Source of the DNA: an uncultured Candidatus Planktophila sp.
Lineage (GTDB): Bacteria > Actinomycetota > Actinomycetes > Nanopelagicales > Nanopelagicaceae
NCBI GenBank assembly: GCA_937975715.1
Contig: CALJUA010000144.1
Span: forward strand, 33,870 to 97,869
Direction: 5' to 3'
Length of the DNA stretch: 64,000 nt
Shown: in pieces, positions 35,913-44,413 of the stretch
Layout of the letters: the number at the start of each line of letters is the position of its first letter
Position numbering within the stretch: position 1 is the stretch's first letter
Position numbers and translations under genes: made by a program
Notes under the pieces: generated by a model
What the model saw: only the letters and a program-made list of their open reading frames with translations
What the model was told of the DNA's origin: nothing
Databases searched by the model: none

Positions 35913-36863
35913 GTGGATTTTGCACTCTTAAGAGATGCATTCTGGATGTTGACCTTTGATGGTCTCGCCTTGGGCGCCATCTATGCGTTGATCTCTCTGG
36001 GCTACACGTTGGTATACGGTGTTCTTCGCCTGATCAACTTCGCCCACTCAGAAGTTTTTATGATTGGAACATTCGGCTCTCTCTTCGCCACCGGACTTAT
36101 TGGCGTCAAGATTGAAGATGAGCCTCTAACCGACGGCAAGATGGTTTTCACACTTCTCTTTGCATTAGTGATTGCAATGCTCTCATCTGCAATTGCCGCA
36201 GTGCTAGTTGAGTTTGTTGCCTATCGCCGCCTACGCAAGCGCGGTGCGACAAAGCTTGCAACGTTGATTTCAGCAATTGGTGTATCAATCTCGCTCGTTG
36301 AGCTCTTCCGCATCATGACTGATTCACTTCCGCGTGAATTCCCGCGCATTATGGATAAGACTTTCTTGGTTTCATATGCTGGAGCCGATATCCGCAATGA
36401 CAAAGTGATTGTCATTGTTGCCGCAGGTTTGATGATGGTTGCCCTCGATCAATTCATCTCAAAGACTCGCCTTGGTAAGGGTATTCGCGCAGTTTCACAG
36501 GATGAGAACACAGCAACACTGATGGGCGTCAATATCAACCGCGTTATTACAGTGACATTCTTCGCTGGCGGTTTGATGGCTGGCGCGGCAGCGTTCTTCT
36601 ACATTCTGGTCTATGAGAACACGTCATTTAAGGTCGGCTTCTTCCTTGGTATTAGCGCATTTACTGCAGCGGTTCTCGGTGGAATCGGAAACCTTCGTGG
36701 TGCGCTCTTCGGTGGATTTGTGCTTGGTTTGATGGAGACATATACATCTGCAGTATTCGGTACTGCCTGGAAGGCGGTTATTTCGTTCATCATCTTGGTA
36801 CTCGTTCTTCTCATCAAGCCAACCGGCTTGTTTGGTGAATCAATTACGCAGGCGAGGGTCTAA
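35913..36863 (+). CDS. livH: Branched-chain amino acid ABC transporter permease LivH
   Basis: A 316-residue multi-span permease of the LivH type, with GLALGAIYALISLGYTLVYG and LINFAHSEVFMIG near the N-terminus and the C-terminal TAAVLGGIGNLRGALFGGFVLG loop that contacts the ATPase. The start is GTG at 35913 with GAGG 6 bases upstream. It follows the 15-bp hairpin after livK, so it should be made at a lower level than the binding protein. The stop overlaps livM (TAATG). Confidence 0.93.
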   Translation: MDFALLRDAFWMLTFDGLALGAIYALISLGYTLVYGVLRLINFAHSEVFMIGTFGSLFATGLIGVKIEDEPLTDGKMVFTLLFALVIAMLSSAIAAVLVEFVAYRRLRKRGATKLATLISAIGVSISLVELFRIMTDSLPREFPRIMDKTFLVSYAGADIRNDKVIVIVAAGLMMVALDQFISKTRLGKGIRAVSQDENTATLMGVNINRVITVTFFAGGLMAGAAAFFYILVYENTSFKVGFFLGISAFTAAVLGGIGNLRGALFGGFVLGLMETYTSAVFGTAWKAVISFIILVLVLLIKPTGLFGESITQARV

Positions 36864-37921
36864 TGATAAAAGTAACTTTTAACCTCCGCGACAAGGGTGC
36901 AGAGTTCTGGGATCGTTCCCCACGCTGGCGCCGCGTCCTTCTCTCAGTCATCTTTATTGGCTTCTGCTACGCGCTGCCATTCTTGAACAACCCACTGATT
37001 AATACACCGGGCTCTGACTTCCAGTCAGTCCTCTTCTACCCAGTCGGCATGTACGTCATGATGGCAATCGGCCTCAATATTGTGGTCGGAAAGTCAGGCC
37101 TGCTTGACCTTGGATACGTTGCCTTCTTTGCAATCGGCGCTTACACAATGGCGATTCTTGGCACGAAGACAGACCTTAATTTCTGGGAGATTCTTCCCAT
37201 TGGTGTCGGTCTTGCGATGCTTTCAGGTGTTCTTCTTGGAACACCGACACTTCGACTTCGCGGTGACTATCTAGCAATCGTCACACTCGGTTTCGGTGAA
37301 ATCGTCCGTATCTTCGCAGTAAACACAGATGCTATTGGTGGCTCACGCGGTATCGCAGGTATTCCAACTCCGCCTGATATTTTCAAAGCAAAATTCACCA
37401 TTTTGGATCCAAAGCCTTACTACTGGCTACTCCTAACATTTACCTTGCTTATTATCTGGATGGTTCGTCGCCTTGCGGCCCGTCGTCCAGGACGTGCATG
37501 GGATGCAATCCGCCAGGATGACGACGTCGCTCAGTTGATGGGTATCAATACTCGTCGCTCAAAGGTATGGGCATTCGTACTTGGTGCAGCTGTTGCTGGT
37601 GTCGGTGGAGTTATCTACGCATCACAGATTCTCTCGATTGTTCCAGATCAATTTAACTTGAACGTGTCAATCTTAATTCTTGCTTGCGTAGTCTTCGGTG
37701 GGATCGGCAATATCTGGGGTGTAATCCTCGGAGCCGTACTCCTTGCATTTACGCCAGAGCGCATCCGCTTCTTAAGTCAGCCACGTATTCTCGTATTTGG
37801 TATTGCACTCGTTGTGATGATGAACCTTCGTCCTGACGGTATCTTGCCTAAGAAGAAACGTGAACACCTTGAACCAAATTGGGATCATGTTGAAGAGTCC
37901 GGAGAAGGAGAAATAAAATAA
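36863..37921 (+). CDS. livM: Branched-chain amino acid ABC transporter permease LivM
   Basis: The second permease, 352 residues, with IGLNIVVGKSGLLDLGYVAFFAIGAY, LRLRGDYLAIVTLGFGEIVRI and CVVFGGIGNIWGVILGAVLL typical of LivM. The C-terminal tail is hydrophilic and charged (KKKREHLEPNWDHVEESG). The stop overlaps livG (TAATG). Confidence 0.93.
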   Translation: MIKVTFNLRDKGAEFWDRSPRWRRVLLSVIFIGFCYALPFLNNPLINTPGSDFQSVLFYPVGMYVMMAIGLNIVVGKSGLLDLGYVAFFAIGAYTMAILGTKTDLNFWEILPIGVGLAMLSGVLLGTPTLRLRGDYLAIVTLGFGEIVRIFAVNTDAIGGSRGIAGIPTPPDIFKAKFTILDPKPYYWLLLTFTLLIIWMVRRLAARRPGRAWDAIRQDDDVAQLMGINTRRSKVWAFVLGAAVAGVGGVIYASQILSIVPDQFNLNVSILILACVVFGGIGNIWGVILGAVLLAFTPERIRFLSQPRILVFGIALVVMMNLRPDGILPKKKREHLEPNWDHVEESGEGEIK

Positions 37922-38697
37922 TGTCTGATGTACTTCTCGAACTCAAAAACGTCACCATGAAGTTCGGTGGCGTAACAGCTCTTAATGATGTAAACCTTCA
38001 GGTAAAGAAGGGTGAGATCCTTGCTCTTATCGGACCCAACGGTGCCGGAAAGACAACAATCTTTAACGTCATTACTGGTGTTTATAAGCCAACATCTGGC
38101 GAGATTAATTTTGACGGAAAATCACTTGTAGGCAAGAAGCGCCACCAGGTGACCAAGTCAGGTGTCGCTCGCACCTTCCAGAACATTCGCCTCTTCGGTG
38201 AATCATCAGCGCTGGAAAACGTTGTTACCGGCGCAGATATTCACTCAAAGTCAGGTGTTGTCGGTGCAATTTTCGGAACTCCTCGATCACGACGCGAAGA
38301 GAAGGCAGCTCTCGAGCGCTCTCTCGAACTTCTTGACTTTATGGGTCTTCGCAAGCATGCAGGACGTCTTGCCAAAAATCTTCCATATGGCGATCAGCGT
38401 CGCCTTGAGATTGCTCGCGCGCTTGCAACAAATCCAAAGCTCGTGCTGCTCGATGAACCAGCAGCTGGATTTAACCCGGCTGAAAAGGTTGCTCTTGCAG
38501 AAACCATCAAGAAGATTCGCGATGCGGGTTACACCGTCTTGCTTATCGAGCACGATATGTCGCTCATCATGGGAATCTCAGATCGCGTAGTCGTTATCGA
38601 CTTCGGTACAAAGATTGCTGATGACCTACCTTCTGTTGTTCAAAACGACCCTCGAGTTATCGAGGCTTACCTAGGAGCACCCGCAGATGCGTCTTGA
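37921..38697 (+). CDS. livG: Branched-chain amino acid ABC transporter ATPase LivG
   Basis: A 258-residue ABC ATPase with Walker A GPNGAGKTT, a Q-loop, a degenerate signature LPYGDQRRLEIARAL in place of LSGGQ (the usual form for LivG), Walker B LVLLDEPAAGFNP and the H-loop LIEHDMSLIM. It has the LivG-type C-terminal end (VIEAYLGAP). The gene overlaps livF by 11 bp. Confidence 0.94.
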   Translation: MSDVLLELKNVTMKFGGVTALNDVNLQVKKGEILALIGPNGAGKTTIFNVITGVYKPTSGEINFDGKSLVGKKRHQVTKSGVARTFQNIRLFGESSALENVVTGADIHSKSGVVGAIFGTPRSRREEKAALERSLELLDFMGLRKHAGRLAKNLPYGDQRRLEIARALATNPKLVLLDEPAAGFNPAEKVALAETIKKIRDAGYTVLLIEHDMSLIMGISDRVVVIDFGTKIADDLPSVVQNDPRVIEAYLGAPADAS

Positions 38698-39406
38698 AGT
38701 TAAGGATCTCCACGTTCACTACGGCAAGATTGAAGCGATTAAAGGCGTATCAATCGTTGTCAACGAAGGTGAAATCGTCACACTTATTGGCGCTAATGGA
38801 GCAGGTAAGACAACAATGCTCAAGACAATCTCCGGTCTGCGCCCAGTTTCATCTGGTCAGATTCTCTTTGATGGTCAGGACATTTCAAGAATGGCAGCTC
38901 ACGATCGCGTTGAGCTCGGTCTTTCTCAGGCACCTGAAGGCCGCGGAATCTTCCCTGGAATGACGGTGCTGGAAAACCTCGAGATGGGTAAGTATCACCG
39001 CAAGGATCGTAAGTCAGAGATGAAGGAAGATTTGGAGAAGGTGTACCACCTATTCCCACGTCTGCTCGAGCGCATCAATCAAGCTGGTGGAACTCTCTCA
39101 GGTGGCGAGCAGCAGATGCTTGCTATCGGTCGTGCGCTTATGGCACGTCCAAAGGTTCTTCTTCTCGATGAGCCATCTATGGGTCTTGCACCTTTGATGA
39201 TTGCAAATATCTTCCGGATCATCACAGAGATCAACAATCTCGGAACAACAATTCTTCTTGTAGAACAGAATGCGCAGCAGGCTCTTCAGCGTGCACACCG
39301 TGCCTATGTTCTTGAGACAGGAAATGTCGTGAAGGAAGCCAAGGCTTCAGATCTTCTTAATGATCCAGCAGTACGTGCTGCCTACCTTGGTGTAGGAGCT
39401 CACTAA
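38687..39406 (+). CDS. livF: Branched-chain amino acid ABC transporter ATPase LivF
   Basis: A 239-residue ABC ATPase with Walker A GANGAGKTT, signature LSGGEQQMLAIGRALM, Walker B VLLLDEPSMGLAP and H-loop LVEQNAQQAL. It is the second nucleotide-binding partner of LivG. It ends 11 bp from the convergent thioesterase gene and no terminator hairpin is seen between them. Confidence 0.95.
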   Translation: MRLEVKDLHVHYGKIEAIKGVSIVVNEGEIVTLIGANGAGKTTMLKTISGLRPVSSGQILFDGQDISRMAAHDRVELGLSQAPEGRGIFPGMTVLENLEMGKYHRKDRKSEMKEDLEKVYHLFPRLLERINQAGGTLSGGEQQMLAIGRALMARPKVLLLDEPSMGLAPLMIANIFRIITEINNLGTTILLVEQNAQQALQRAHRAYVLETGNVVKEAKASDLLNDPAVRAAYLGVGAH

Positions 39407-39417
39407 CCCAAACTAAA

Positions 39418-39828
39418 TTAGCGTTGGGCAAGTATTAAGCAGGTGATACGGGCAGTGCATGTGCGCTGCCCGTCTTCATTTTCAATCTCAATTTGGTAGC
39501 TGCACATTGTCTTACCGAGGCTAATTGCCGTTGCAGTACCTGTAACAAAACCTTTTGTCGCTGACTTGTGATGAGTTGCATTGATATCTACACCAACAAT
39601 CATGCGGTCAGGGCCAGCATGAAGAGCAGTTCCAATCGAGCCAAGTGACTCTGCAAGAACAACATTTGCGCCACCGTGCAAGAGCCCAAGCGGCTGAGTA
39701 TTTCCCTCTACTGGCATACGAGCCACAAGGCGCTGTGGTGATGCCTCAAGGATTTCGATTCCCATCTTCTGATCGAGAAGTCCAGAGCCACGTTCGCGGA
39801 GAATTGCCAAGTAATCAGGTTGCGTCAT
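39418..39828 (-). CDS. Hotdog-fold thioesterase (PaaI/YdiI-like)
   Basis: A 136-residue hotdog protein with the PaaI-family motif LLHGGANVVLAESLGSIGT, whose glutamate and nearby glycines form the acyl-CoA thioesterase site, and the dimer strand VGVDINATHHKSAT. The substrate is unknown; phenylacetyl-CoA or menaquinone-pathway thioesters (DHNA-CoA) are family options. The ATG at 39828 begins MTQPDYLAIL; a longer in-frame start reaches into the polA promoter and is rejected. It is divergent from polA with 37 bp between starts. Confidence 0.82.
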   Translation of the reverse strand: MTQPDYLAILRERGSGLLDQKMGIEILEASPQRLVARMPVEGNTQPLGLLHGGANVVLAESLGSIGTALHAGPDRMIVGVDINATHHKSATKGFVTGTATAISLGKTMCSYQIEIENEDGQRTCTARITCLILAQR

Positions 39829-39852
39829 AGTTCGAAATCTTAACTTGTTACA

Positions 39853-39858
39853 TAGGAT
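39853..39858 (+). promoter_or_regulatory. Candidate leaderless -10 box for polA
   Basis: TAGGAT is followed after 7 bases by the ATG at 39866. The AGGA inside it could also act as a ribosome site at 8-base spacing, so the two readings compete. Confidence 0.4.
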
Positions 39859-39865
39859 GTCCGCC

Positions 39866-42484
39866 ATGAGCAGCGCGAAGAAACTCCTCTTAATTGATGG
39901 CCATTCAATGGCATATCGCGCTTTCTACGCTTTGCCGGTTGAAAACTTCACTACAGCTATGGGTCAGCACACCAATGCAATCTATGGCTTTGCAACAATG
40001 TTAATTTCGCTGATTAAAGAGGAGAAGCCAACTCACGTTGCCGTGGCATTCGACGTATCTCGCAAGACTTTCCGCGCCGATATCTTCCCTGAATACAAGG
40101 CTAATCGCGCTTCAACTCCTGATGAATTTAGATCGCAGATGTCATACCTTCACGAATTCGTTGAAGGATGCGGAATCCAGCACTTCCAACTTGAAGGCTA
40201 TGAAGCAGATGACTTGATTGCCACTATGGCAAAAAAGGCAGAGAAAGACGGCTTCGATGTTTTGATCTGTACCGGTGATCGCGATAGCTTTCAGTTGGTA
40301 AATGAGAAGACAACCGTGCTCTACCCAAAACGCGGAGTCAGCGAAATGGCTCGAATGACTCCAGAAGCTGTCTTTGAGAAGTACGGAATGACTCCGGCCC
40401 AGTATCCAGATTTTGCAGCACTTCGCGGAGATCCAAGTGATAACTTGCCATCTATCCCTGGAGTCGGTGAAAAGACAGCCGCCAAGTGGGTTGTCGAATA
40501 TGGATCACTCACCGAACTTCTTCAAGAGATCGATAAAGTCGGCGGAAAAGTCGGCCAGGCGCTTCGTGACAATATTGATAACGTTATTCGCAATCGCGAG
40601 CTCACTCAGTTAGTGCACGATGCGCCGTTCACCTTCACACTTGATGCGATGGAGTGGAAGGGCATTGATCTCGAGAAGATAGACCCGCTTCTGACAACTC
40701 TTGAATTCAAAACTTTGAAAGACCGCTTGAAGCCAATAGCCGCTGCATCTTCTGCTCCAGCGAAAGGAAAGAAGTCACCAGCGAGCGAGCTACAGGGAGA
40801 TCTCTTCGGTGCACCAGTAAAAGCTGATTTCATCTCAGCAAAAGAAGCTTCGAAGAAGATTTCTGCACATAAGGGCGAAATCGCACTCGCATTTGAACTC
40901 AACAACGAATCCGTGGATGAAAAGCTCCTGCGCTATGCGGTGGCACTCAACGCCACTGATGTATTCCTTGTTGAAGGTTCAACGCTAGGGGAGTGGGCTA
41001 CAGATACTTCCATCGGAAAGATTGTTTATGACGGAAAGTCGCTTGCGCGTCTGCAGCCACTTACTGGAATTTCATTTGATATCGACTTGGCTGCCTACCT
41101 AGTTAATCCAGGTGTCCGCGCTTCATCGATTACCGATGTCGCAGATAAATGGGGAGTTCCTCTCGATACATCTTCTCCCGAGAACCTCTTGGCATCTCAT
41201 GCTGCATCACTCTTTGAGATGAAGAAGAACCTTGAAGCCGACCTCGCAGAGCGAGGTCTATCGGAGCTCTTCACCACACTTGAAATGCCGATCGCAGATC
41301 TGCTCGCAATCATGGAGAACCGTGGTGTTGCGGTAGATGCCAAGGAACTTCAACGCCTTCTCGATCTCTTTGAGAAAGAGGTGGCGGAGGAGACTGCTAA
41401 GGCTCACGCCTCGGTAGGCCATGAATTTAATGTGGCATCTCCCAAGCAGCTACAGGTGGTTCTCTTTGAGGAACTTGGACTACCAAAGACTAAGAAAATA
41501 AAGACAGGCTTTACTACCGATGCCGATGCCCTTGCCTGGTTATTTGAAAAGACTTCACATCCAGTACTTGCCTCTCTACTTCGTATTCGCGAAGTGAAGA
41601 AGTTAGCTACAACTATTGATGGCCTGATCGCTGAAATCGCGAAGGATGGCCGCATTCACACCCACTTTGCTCAAACTGTTGCTGCCACGGGTCGACTTTC
41701 ATCTGTCGGACCTAATTTGCAGAACATCCCAGTTCGCACCGAAGATGGTCGCAAGATTCGAGCCACCTTTATTGCTGGCAAGGGATATGAGGCGCTTCTC
41801 ACTGCCGATTACAGCCAGATCGAAATGCGCATCATGGCTCACCTATCGCACGATGCAAATCTGATTAAAGCTTTTGAATCCGGCGAAGATCTCCATGCCT
41901 CGATTGCCGGAGAAGTCTTTGGCGTTAAGCCGGGAGATGTCGATCCAGAGATGCGCCGTCAGATCAAGGCGATGTCATACGGACTCGCATACGGTCTTAG
42001 CTCATATGGCCTAGCTGCGCAGTTAGATCTAACGCCACCGGCGGCCCAAGATTTGATGAATCGTTACTTCGAGCGATTTGGTGGAATCCGCGACTACCTC
42101 AAGACCGTTGTCGATGAGGCGCGCAAAGTTGGCTACACCGAGACTGTTCTAGGGCGTCGTCGCTACCTTCCAGATTTGATGAGCGATAACCGCCAACGCA
42201 GAGAAGTTGCCGAGCGCATGGCGCTCAATGCTCCGATACAAGGATCCGCCGCTGACATCATCAAGCTCGCAATGCTCAATGTTCAGAAAGCGCTTGTTGA
42301 GGGTGGGTTCACTTCTCGACTCTTGCTTCAGGTCCATGATGAATTAATTCTTGAGATTATTTCAAAAGAAGAGGAAGCCGTTACCGAGCTTGTTCGTCGC
42401 GAGATGGGGAGTGCGTTTCCGCTAAAGGCGCCTCTCAATGTCGGTATTGGTGTTGGCAAGAACTGGAATATTGCCGCTCACTAA
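39866..42484 (+). CDS. polA: DNA polymerase I
   Basis: The 872-residue protein has an N-terminal 5' nuclease domain (KLLLIDGHSMAYRAFYAL, FDVSRKTFRADIFPEYKANR, GDRDSFQLV) and a C-terminal family A polymerase (TADYSQIEMRIMAHLSHD, RRQIKAMSYGLAYGLSSYGLA, QVHDELILEI). The middle 3'-5' exonuclease domain has lost most of its acidic metal ligands, as is common in Actinobacteria, so proofreading is not expected. The O-helix has Tyr where E. coli has Phe762. It fills repair gaps and removes Okazaki primers. ATG at 39866 is chosen over codons at 39845 and 39857. Confidence 0.95.
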   Translation: MSSAKKLLLIDGHSMAYRAFYALPVENFTTAMGQHTNAIYGFATMLISLIKEEKPTHVAVAFDVSRKTFRADIFPEYKANRASTPDEFRSQMSYLHEFVEGCGIQHFQLEGYEADDLIATMAKKAEKDGFDVLICTGDRDSFQLVNEKTTVLYPKRGVSEMARMTPEAVFEKYGMTPAQYPDFAALRGDPSDNLPSIPGVGEKTAAKWVVEYGSLTELLQEIDKVGGKVGQALRDNIDNVIRNRELTQLVHDAPFTFTLDAMEWKGIDLEKIDPLLTTLEFKTLKDRLKPIAAASSAPAKGKKSPASELQGDLFGAPVKADFISAKEASKKISAHKGEIALAFELNNESVDEKLLRYAVALNATDVFLVEGSTLGEWATDTSIGKIVYDGKSLARLQPLTGISFDIDLAAYLVNPGVRASSITDVADKWGVPLDTSSPENLLASHAASLFEMKKNLEADLAERGLSELFTTLEMPIADLLAIMENRGVAVDAKELQRLLDLFEKEVAEETAKAHASVGHEFNVASPKQLQVVLFEELGLPKTKKIKTGFTTDADALAWLFEKTSHPVLASLLRIREVKKLATTIDGLIAEIAKDGRIHTHFAQTVAATGRLSSVGPNLQNIPVRTEDGRKIRATFIAGKGYEALLTADYSQIEMRIMAHLSHDANLIKAFESGEDLHASIAGEVFGVKPGDVDPEMRRQIKAMSYGLAYGLSSYGLAAQLDLTPPAAQDLMNRYFERFGGIRDYLKTVVDEARKVGYTETVLGRRRYLPDLMSDNRQRREVAERMALNAPIQGSAADIIKLAMLNVQKALVEGGFTSRLLLQVHDELILEIISKEEEAVTELVRREMGSAFPLKAPLNVGIGVGKNWNIAAH

Positions 42485-42528
42485 AGTCGGTGAGACGAAA
42501 ATCGCTGTTTTACATCATCCGGTATAAG

Positions 42529-42534
42529 TAGACT
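42529..42534 (+). promoter_or_regulatory. Candidate leaderless -10 box for the LamG gene
   Basis: TAGACT is followed after 6 bases by the ATG at 42541. TATAAG at 42523 is an alternative. No Shine-Dalgarno is present. Confidence 0.45.
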
Positions 42535-42540
42535 GCAATC

Positions 42541-44397
42541 ATGTCCCGCAAGTTAATGAGAGTGCTTACTGTTGCCCTCACATTTGCTTTTCTTGCTACC
42601 CCTTCACCCATGTCAAGTAGCGCAGCAGTGGGAGATGTAGATAGCTATCTCAATCTCAATGGCACGAATCAATATGCCGATGTGGCACAAGGAACTGACT
42701 TTGCTCCTCGTGGAACGTACACTGTAGAAGCCTGGTTCAATCCAACATCAACAACTTGTACCTATTCTGCAAGCACTGGATGTGCAATCGTTTCTCATCC
42801 GGGAGATTTCAGCCTAATGATCGGTGATGGTTTTATTAAAGTCGAGATTGGGTTCAACGGAAATCTAGGGTCCACATCCATAACAACCAGTATCAGTCCA
42901 GTTCCAAATACCTGGCAACATATTGCACTGGTGAAGAGCGCTGCATCCGTCACAATATATTTCAACGGCAAATCAATAGCTTCTTCCACTCTCAGTGGCT
43001 ATACGGGTGCCGCTACTTCAGGAAATAGTTTCCGCGTTGGTTATGACTCTTACTCCAGGTATTTTCCTGGCGCTATAGATGAAGTTCGCCTTTACTCCAC
43101 TGCACTTACAGATGTTCAAATTCAAGCGGACATGACTACTTGGGGACCTGCGTCAGCATCAGGTCTTGTTGCATATTATGACTTCAATGATGCAAGCGGA
43201 AGCACGGTCTCAAATAAAGACTCTGGAAGTACCTCTTCTACCGACCTCACTTTAAGAAATACTCCTACCTTTCCAACACTGGAATCCATAACGGTAAGTG
43301 GCATGTACACGACTGTTTTCTTCGGGCGAAGCTATTTAAGTGCCAATGGTGGCTGGAAGATTCCATCGGGCATTTCAACTGCAGATATTTTGGTTGTTGG
43401 CGGCGGAGGCGGAGGAAGCGGTGGTAATACAAATCCGGGTGTCTGCGAATCCGGTGGCGGCGGAGGCGGAGGCGGAGGACAGGTAAGGACTTTAACGACG
43501 CAAACTTTGACTCCTGGTGTGGTTGTTCCGGTGCTAGTAGGTGCTGGTGGAACTGGAGGTGCGGGCGGTGTTTCTGGTTCAGTCTTCGGCAAAGCTGGCG
43601 GATCTGGATTCCAATCTAATTTCAACGCAATAACTTCCAATGGTGGAAGCGGAGGCGGAACTACCGCTACAAAATGCAAGCCATCACCGGGTGGCGCATC
43701 TGGAAGCGGCACATATTCCGGCGGCACGGCTTCCACAGCAAATGCTGGTGGCGGTGGTGGTGGAGGTGGAAATGCAGCGGCTGGTGGAAACGGTACAAAT
43801 GTAATTGGAAGTTCTGGCGGTGCAGGTGGTGCTGGTTCTCTGTCGTCTGTAACAGGCAATACATATGGCGGCGGTGGCGGCGGTGGTATCAATGAATACA
43901 TTGCTGGTGGCGTCACAACAGTAGGTACCGGCGGCATTGGCGGTGGTGGAACGGGAAGAGTTGGTTACTCCAATGCATCTGCCAATACTGGCGGTGGCGG
44001 TGGTGGCGGAACTGGCGGCGGCGGCGGCAGTGGAAGCTTTGGTGGTACCGGAGCTGCCGGAGTCATTGTTTTGAAATTTGTGCAGACTGCATCTTTTAAT
44101 AATTTTGCTCTCAATGGCGGTGCAACCTCAGCGGTTTATAGAGCAAGCGTGGCGATCAATGTATCCGTCACGCAACAATCGAAGGTAACTGTTTTCTTTA
44201 ATGGAAAAGTATTGCCTGGATGTAAGAATCGAATGACAGCGGGAAGTGGATCACAGTGGACATTCGATTGTCCTTGGAAGCCATCGTTGCACGGAGTCGG
44301 CACTATTACTGCAATAGCAATTCCTATCTCGGGTACTGGAGAGATTTCACCAGCTGCATTGAGGATTCCTATTTCCGCTCGCACCAGCAAGAGATAG
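42541..44397 (+). CDS. Secreted LamG-domain protein with glycine-rich C-terminal region
   Basis: The 618-residue protein has a signal peptide (about residues 1-29, ending SSSAA). A LamG/concanavalin A-like domain at about 35-230 shows YLNLNGTNQYADV, YTVEAWFNP, TWQHIALVKS and AIDEVRLYSTALTD. A glycine-rich domain at about 265-520 begins GGWKIPSGISTADILVVGGGGGG and ends GTGAAGVIVLKF, the pattern of glycine-rich adhesin and tail-fibre modules. A small beta domain with two cysteines closes it. It likely lies on the cell surface and binds sugars or other cells; no sortase motif is seen. It looks like an insertion in the polA-rpsA backbone. Confidence 0.75.
   Translation: MSRKLMRVLTVALTFAFLATPSPMSSSAAVGDVDSYLNLNGTNQYADVAQGTDFAPRGTYTVEAWFNPTSTTCTYSASTGCAIVSHPGDFSLMIGDGFIKVEIGFNGNLGSTSITTSISPVPNTWQHIALVKSAASVTIYFNGKSIASSTLSGYTGAATSGNSFRVGYDSYSRYFPGAIDEVRLYSTALTDVQIQADMTTWGPASASGLVAYYDFNDASGSTVSNKDSGSTSSTDLTLRNTPTFPTLESITVSGMYTTVFFGRSYLSANGGWKIPSGISTADILVVGGGGGGSGGNTNPGVCESGGGGGGGGGQVRTLTTQTLTPGVVVPVLVGAGGTGGAGGVSGSVFGKAGGSGFQSNFNAITSNGGSGGGTTATKCKPSPGGASGSGTYSGGTASTANAGGGGGGGGNAAAGGNGTNVIGSSGGAGGAGSLSSVTGNTYGGGGGGGINEYIAGGVTTVGTGGIGGGGTGRVGYSNASANTGGGGGGGTGGGGGSGSFGGTGAAGVIVLKFVQTASFNNFALNGGATSAVYRASVAINVSVTQQSKVTVFFNGKVLPGCKNRMTAGSGSQWTFDCPWKPSLHGVGTITAIAIPISGTGEISPAALRIPISARTSKR
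43390..44070 (+). repeat. GGC/GGT-rich low-complexity stretch
   Basis: Inside the LamG gene, runs of glycine codons (up to nine in a row) make a low-complexity block prone to slippage. The open frame on the other strand here is a proline-rich shadow. Confidence 0.8.
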
Positions 44398-44413
44398 TTG
44401 AAGAGCTACACCC

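Noticed and set aside
43332..43937. Proline-rich open frame on the minus strand (201 codons)
   Set aside because: It is the complement of glycine codons in the LamG gene; it has no ribosome site and no family match I can recognise.
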